From Aureimonas sp. Leaf427 (GTDB taxonomy: Bacteria; Pseudomonadota; Alphaproteobacteria; Rhizobiales; Rhizobiaceae), in assembly GCF_001425485.1 (NCBI RefSeq), contig NZ_LMQW01000001.1, positions 568,150 through 632,149 of the forward strand: 64,000 bases of DNA. Direction: 5' to 3'. A model generated the notes under the pieces. That model had not been told where the DNA came from, ran no database searches, and was given only the letters and a program-made list of their open reading frames with translations. Below, one piece after another: positions 61,508-64,000 of the stretch (its first letter is position 1; every line of letters starts with the position of its first letter). The position numbers and the translations under genes were made by a program.

Positions 61508-62812
61508 TCAAACCCGGACGTCGCGCGGAAAATTCTGCGTGCTGCCGAAGATGCGCCGGTAGCGCTCGATCTCGGCCGGCTCGCCCGTCGCCTTCGCCGG
61601 ATTGTCGGAGAGCTTCACCGCCGGCCGCCCGTTCGCGGACGAGACCTTGCAGACCAGCGAGATCGGCTCCAGCGCCCGGCTGCCGTCCGGCGAGAGCCCG
61701 CGGAAGTCGTTGGTGAGATTGGTGCCCCAGCCGAAGCTCATGCGCACCCGCCCCTCGAAATGGCGATAGGCCGCGACGATGCCCTCCACGTCCATCGCGT
61801 CGGAGAAGACGAGCAGCTTCTCGCGCGGATCGACGCCGCGCTCGCGCCACCAGGAGAGGATCGCCTCGCCGCCCTCGATCGGCGGCGCGGAATCGGGGCG
61901 AAAGCCCGTCCAACCCGCCAGCCAGTCCGGCGCGTCGCGCAGGAACGCCTCGGTGCCGAAGGCATCGGGCAGCACGACGAGAAGGTTGCCGCCGTAATGG
62001 CTCTGCCATTCCTCCAGCACCTTGTAGGGCGCCTGGCGCAGCGCCTCGTCGGTCTTGGCGAGCGCGGCCGCCACCATCGGCAGCTCGTGCGCGTTCGTGC
62101 CGATCGCCTCGACATCGGTCTCCATGGCGAGGAGCACGTTGGACGAGCCGAGGAAGCGCTGCCCGAGCCCCTCCTTCAGCGCCTCCACGCACCAGCGATG
62201 CCAGAGGAAGGAGTGGCGCCGCCGCGTGCCGAAATCGGAGATGCGCAGATCGGGCAGCGTCTGCAGCCGCTCGACCTTGTCCCACATGCGCGATTTCGCC
62301 CGCGCATAGAGCACGTCCAGCTCGAACCGGCCGTAGTCGCGCAGCGTCGCGCGCGAGCGCAGCTCGTTGATGATGGCGAGCGCCGGGATCTCCCAGAGCG
62401 TCGTGTCCGTCCAGGGCCCGTGAAAGGTCAGCTCGAACTGCCCGTCGACGCGGGCGAGCTCGTAGTCGGGCAGCTGGAAACCGGCGAGCCAGGCCAGGAA
62501 CTGCGGCCGGAAGATCTGGCGCGAGCCGTAGAAGGAGTTGCCGGCGAGCCAGATCATCTCGCGCTTGGAGAAGCGGATGCTGCGGGCATGGTCCAGCTGC
62601 GCGCGAAGCTCGGCCTCGTCGATCTCCTCCGCGATCTTCACCGTCTTCGTGCGGTTGATCAGCGAGAAGGTGACGTCCGTCTCGCGATGGAGGCCCCAGA
62701 TCATCTGAAGCATGAGAAGCTTGTAGAAGTCGGTGTCGAGCAGCGAGCGCACGATCGGATCGAGCTTGAACGTGTGGTTCCAGACCCGCGTCGCGATATC
62801 GGTGACCGCCAT
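61508..62812 (-). CDS. pncB: nicotinate phosphoribosyltransferase
   Basis: A 434-residue PncB of the NAD salvage (Preiss-Handler) pathway, forming nicotinate mononucleotide from nicotinate, PRPP and ATP. Segments [64 protein letters not shown] and [12 protein letters not shown] match the family. Single gene with its own upstream region. Confidence 0.95.
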   Translation of the reverse strand: MAVTDIATRVWNHTFKLDPIVRSLLDTDFYKLLMLQMIWGLHRETDVTFSLINRTKTVKIAEEIDEAELRAQLDHARSIRFSKREMIWLAGNSFYGSRQIFRPQFLAWLAGFQLPDYELARVDGQFELTFHGPWTDTTLWEIPALAIINELRSRATLRDYGRFELDVLYARAKSRMWDKVERLQTLPDLRISDFGTRRRHSFLWHRWCVEALKEGLGQRFLGSSNVLLAMETDVEAIGTNAHELPMVAAALAKTDEALRQAPYKVLEEWQSHYGGNLLVVLPDAFGTEAFLRDAPDWLAGWTGFRPDSAPPIEGGEAILSWWRERGVDPREKLLVFSDAMDVEGIVAAYRHFEGRVRMSFGWGTNLTNDFRGLSPDGSRALEPISLVCKVSSANGRPAVKLSDNPAKATGEPAEIERYRRIFGSTQNFPRDVRV

Positions 62813-62970
62813 GGCGTCGTTCCTCGCCGGCCGAAGAAAGAGGCGCCCTCCACGAGGCGCCGCGCGACTGGTCCCTGCCAGCCGCTGCCGGTTTTCCCGC
62901 CGTCTCTAGAGGCTGTTATGGACCTTGGATAGGTGTTGTGTCGTGTCAGCGACGTTCAGGCCGGTAGGAG

Positions 62971-63009
62971 GGTGGAACAGGCAAGACTATCCGTCTTGTC
63001 TGTTCCACC
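62971..63009. repeat. 17-bp-stem hairpin near the IS element
   Basis: Arms 62971-62987 and 62993-63009 pair over 17 bp with a single wobble and a five-base loop. No T-run follows. It lies between pncB and the IS and may be a terminator for upstream transcription or part of a degraded mobile element. The rest of 62813-63046 has no gene. Confidence 0.5.
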
Positions 63010-63046
63010 CGACAGTCCGTGAGGACGGGCGAGAACCGTGGCTCGC

Positions 63047-63143
63047 CTAGGCCGGATCGACATTCAGCCCAACCAGAGCATGGCGCCGGCCAAGTGGACG
63101 AAGCCTTTGAAGTGGATGGTGCGGCGGTCGTAACGAGTAGCGA
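63047..63143. repeat. truncated left-end copy of the IS5-family element
   Basis: Positions 63047-63143 are identical to 63145-63241, the left end of the complete IS, so the IS left end, including its CTAG and inverted repeat, is present twice in tandem with one base between. The first copy diverges at CGAG versus CGAA. It is either a remnant of an earlier IS or a local duplication. Confidence 0.85.
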
Positions 63144-63161
63144 GCTAGGCCGGATCGACAT

Positions 63162-63597
63162 TCAGCCCAACCAGAGCATGGCGCCGGCCAAGTGGACGAA
63201 GCCTTTGAAGTGGATGGTGCGGCGGTCGTAACGAGTAGCGAAGCGGCGGAAGTGTTTGAGTTTCGAGAAGCATCGCTCGATGCGGTTTCGATGCTTGTAG
63301 GCGTCGGTATCGTGAGAAATGATGACCTTACGGCTTCGGTTCGAGGGGATGACAGCAGCCGCTCCCATTGCCGCGATCGTCGCGCGCAAGGCCCCGCTGT
63401 CATAGGCTTTGTCGGCGAGCACGGCCTTTCCCGATTGCGCTTCGAGCAGAGCCGCTGCCTGGGGCGCGTCGCCGGACTGCCCAGGGGTGATGATGAACCG
63501 CAACGGCCGACCCAAGGCGTCGGCGAGCATGTGGATCTTGGTTGTCAGTCCACCTCGGGAACGCCCCAGCGCCTGATCCTGGGCCCCCCTTTTCCAC
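63162..63597 (-). CDS. IS427-like transposase, second frame (OrfB)
   Basis: The C-terminal part of the transposase, read in another frame from about 63593. It contains LTTKIHMLADALGRPLRFIITPGQ, the second catalytic Asp in VLADKAYDSGALR, and the catalytic Glu in RNRIERCFSKLKHFRRFATRYD near the end. It is presumably made by -1 frameshifting from OrfA. Its stop lies 17 bp inside the left end. Confidence 0.85.
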
Positions 63598-63919
63598 AGG
63601 CTGCCTGCTGGTGGGCTCGAACGATGGTGCTGTCGATCATCAGGTATTCGTTGTCGCGGTCGGCGGTGAGGGCTTCGAATACCCGCTCCCACACGCCGGC
63701 ATGGCACCATCGGCTGAAGCGGCGGTGCACCGTCTTCCACTTGCCGTAGCGCTCCGGCAAATCGCACCAGTGCGCTCCTGAGCGCAAAACCCACAAGCAT
63801 CCGTTGACAAACAACAGGTTGTCCGAGGCCGTCCGACCAGGGTCGCCGGGCTTTCCAGGCACCAGCAGGGCGATCTTCGCCCACTGTTCCCCGCTGATCT
63901 CATACCGCTTGGTCGCCAT
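63545..63919 (-). CDS. IS427-like transposase, first frame (OrfA)
   Basis: A 124-residue N-terminal part starting MATKRYEISGEQWAKIALLVPGKPGDPGRTASDN, with LPERYGKWKTVHRRFSRWCHAGVW and the first catalytic Asp in MIDSTIVRAHQQA. The frame ends soon after an A4G6 run (63584-63593); moving back one base there enters OrfB (LTTKIHML), consistent with programmed -1 frameshifting. Confidence 0.88.
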   Translation of the reverse strand: MATKRYEISGEQWAKIALLVPGKPGDPGRTASDNLLFVNGCLWVLRSGAHWCDLPERYGKWKTVHRRFSRWCHAGVWERVFEALTADRDNEYLMIDSTIVRAHQQAACGKGGPRIRRWGVPEVD

Positions 63920-64000
63920 CCAAAGCTCCGTGTCGCAACACGGAACCCTATGAATCAGCGATCAACCCGATTGGGAATCCTGAATGTCGATCCGGCCTAG

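Larger units (their letters stand above)
63145..64000 (-). mobile_element. IS5-family (IS427-like) insertion sequence
   Basis: An element of about 850 bp bounded by the 17-bp terminal inverted repeat GCCGGATCGACATTCAG preceded by CTAG at both ends (63145 and, complemented, 63997-64000). It carries two overlapping minus-strand reading frames encoding a DDE transposase through a frameshift. The window ends exactly at its right CTAG, so the right flank is not visible. Confidence 0.9.

Overview
The window is GC-rich DNA from an alphaproteobacterial methylotroph, most likely a member of Hyphomicrobiales. The species cannot be fixed from the sequence alone. The assignment rests on a lanthanide-type methanol dehydrogenase (xoxF) with its cytochrome and accessory genes, a nearly complete tetrahydromethanopterin (H4MPT)-linked formaldehyde oxidation pathway with methanofuran and H4MPT biosynthesis genes, an alphaproteobacterial urease and urea-transport locus, and palindromic intergenic repeats like those common in Rhizobiales-type genomes.

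Region 1 (1-18044) is urea nitrogen acquisition. It begins with a truncated DUF29 gene. A dispersed urease locus follows, mostly on the minus strand: ureD, ureA, ureJ/hupE, ureB and ureC, interrupted by a Tat-exported cyclase-family protein and by three small secreted-protein genes on the other strand. Next is the urea ABC transporter urtEDCBA. Divergent from urtA is a transporter-fused hybrid histidine kinase (NCS1 permease, Cys-rich linker, HisKA, HATPase, REC) overlapping a LuxR-type response regulator. A VapBC-like toxin-antitoxin pair and a small conserved protein separate this region from the next.

Region 2 (19184-33670) is the H4MPT C1 island: fhcBADC and a pterin dehydratase-like gene on minus; mptG, mtdB, ATP-grasp, mch, RimK-like, CitG-like and fae on plus; then a HisA-like gene (minus) and a hydantoinase-like gene (plus). 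Formaldehyde condensed with H4MPT by Fae is oxidised through MtdB and Mch and released as formate by the Fhc complex. Several interspersed genes probably make the cofactors.

Region 3 (33693-56929) is methanol oxidation and its periplasmic support system. It holds a quinoprotein-associated ABC exporter and binding protein, two YVTN beta-propeller proteins, a cupredoxin-like protein with a poly-Asp tract, a NarL/LuxR two-component pair, then a methanofuran/H4MPT biosynthesis block (DUF2380, an MfnB-FolB fusion, MfnE, a DHPS-like protein, DUF447), then the CxxxCW rhodanese-like protein, xoxJ, xoxG and xoxF. A divergent zinc metallohydrolase and SoxYZ-like carrier, and an MxaD-like protein, complete it.

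Region 4 (57041-64000) is general metabolism: a FadJ-like bifunctional enzyme, a stand-alone Lrp ligand-binding domain, ferredoxin/flavodoxin-NADP reductase and pncB. It ends in a complete IS5-family (IS427-like) element preceded by a 97-bp tandem copy of its own left end. Five copies of a large inverted-repeat element are scattered through the window, two of them bracketing a DUF559 endonuclease-like gene.
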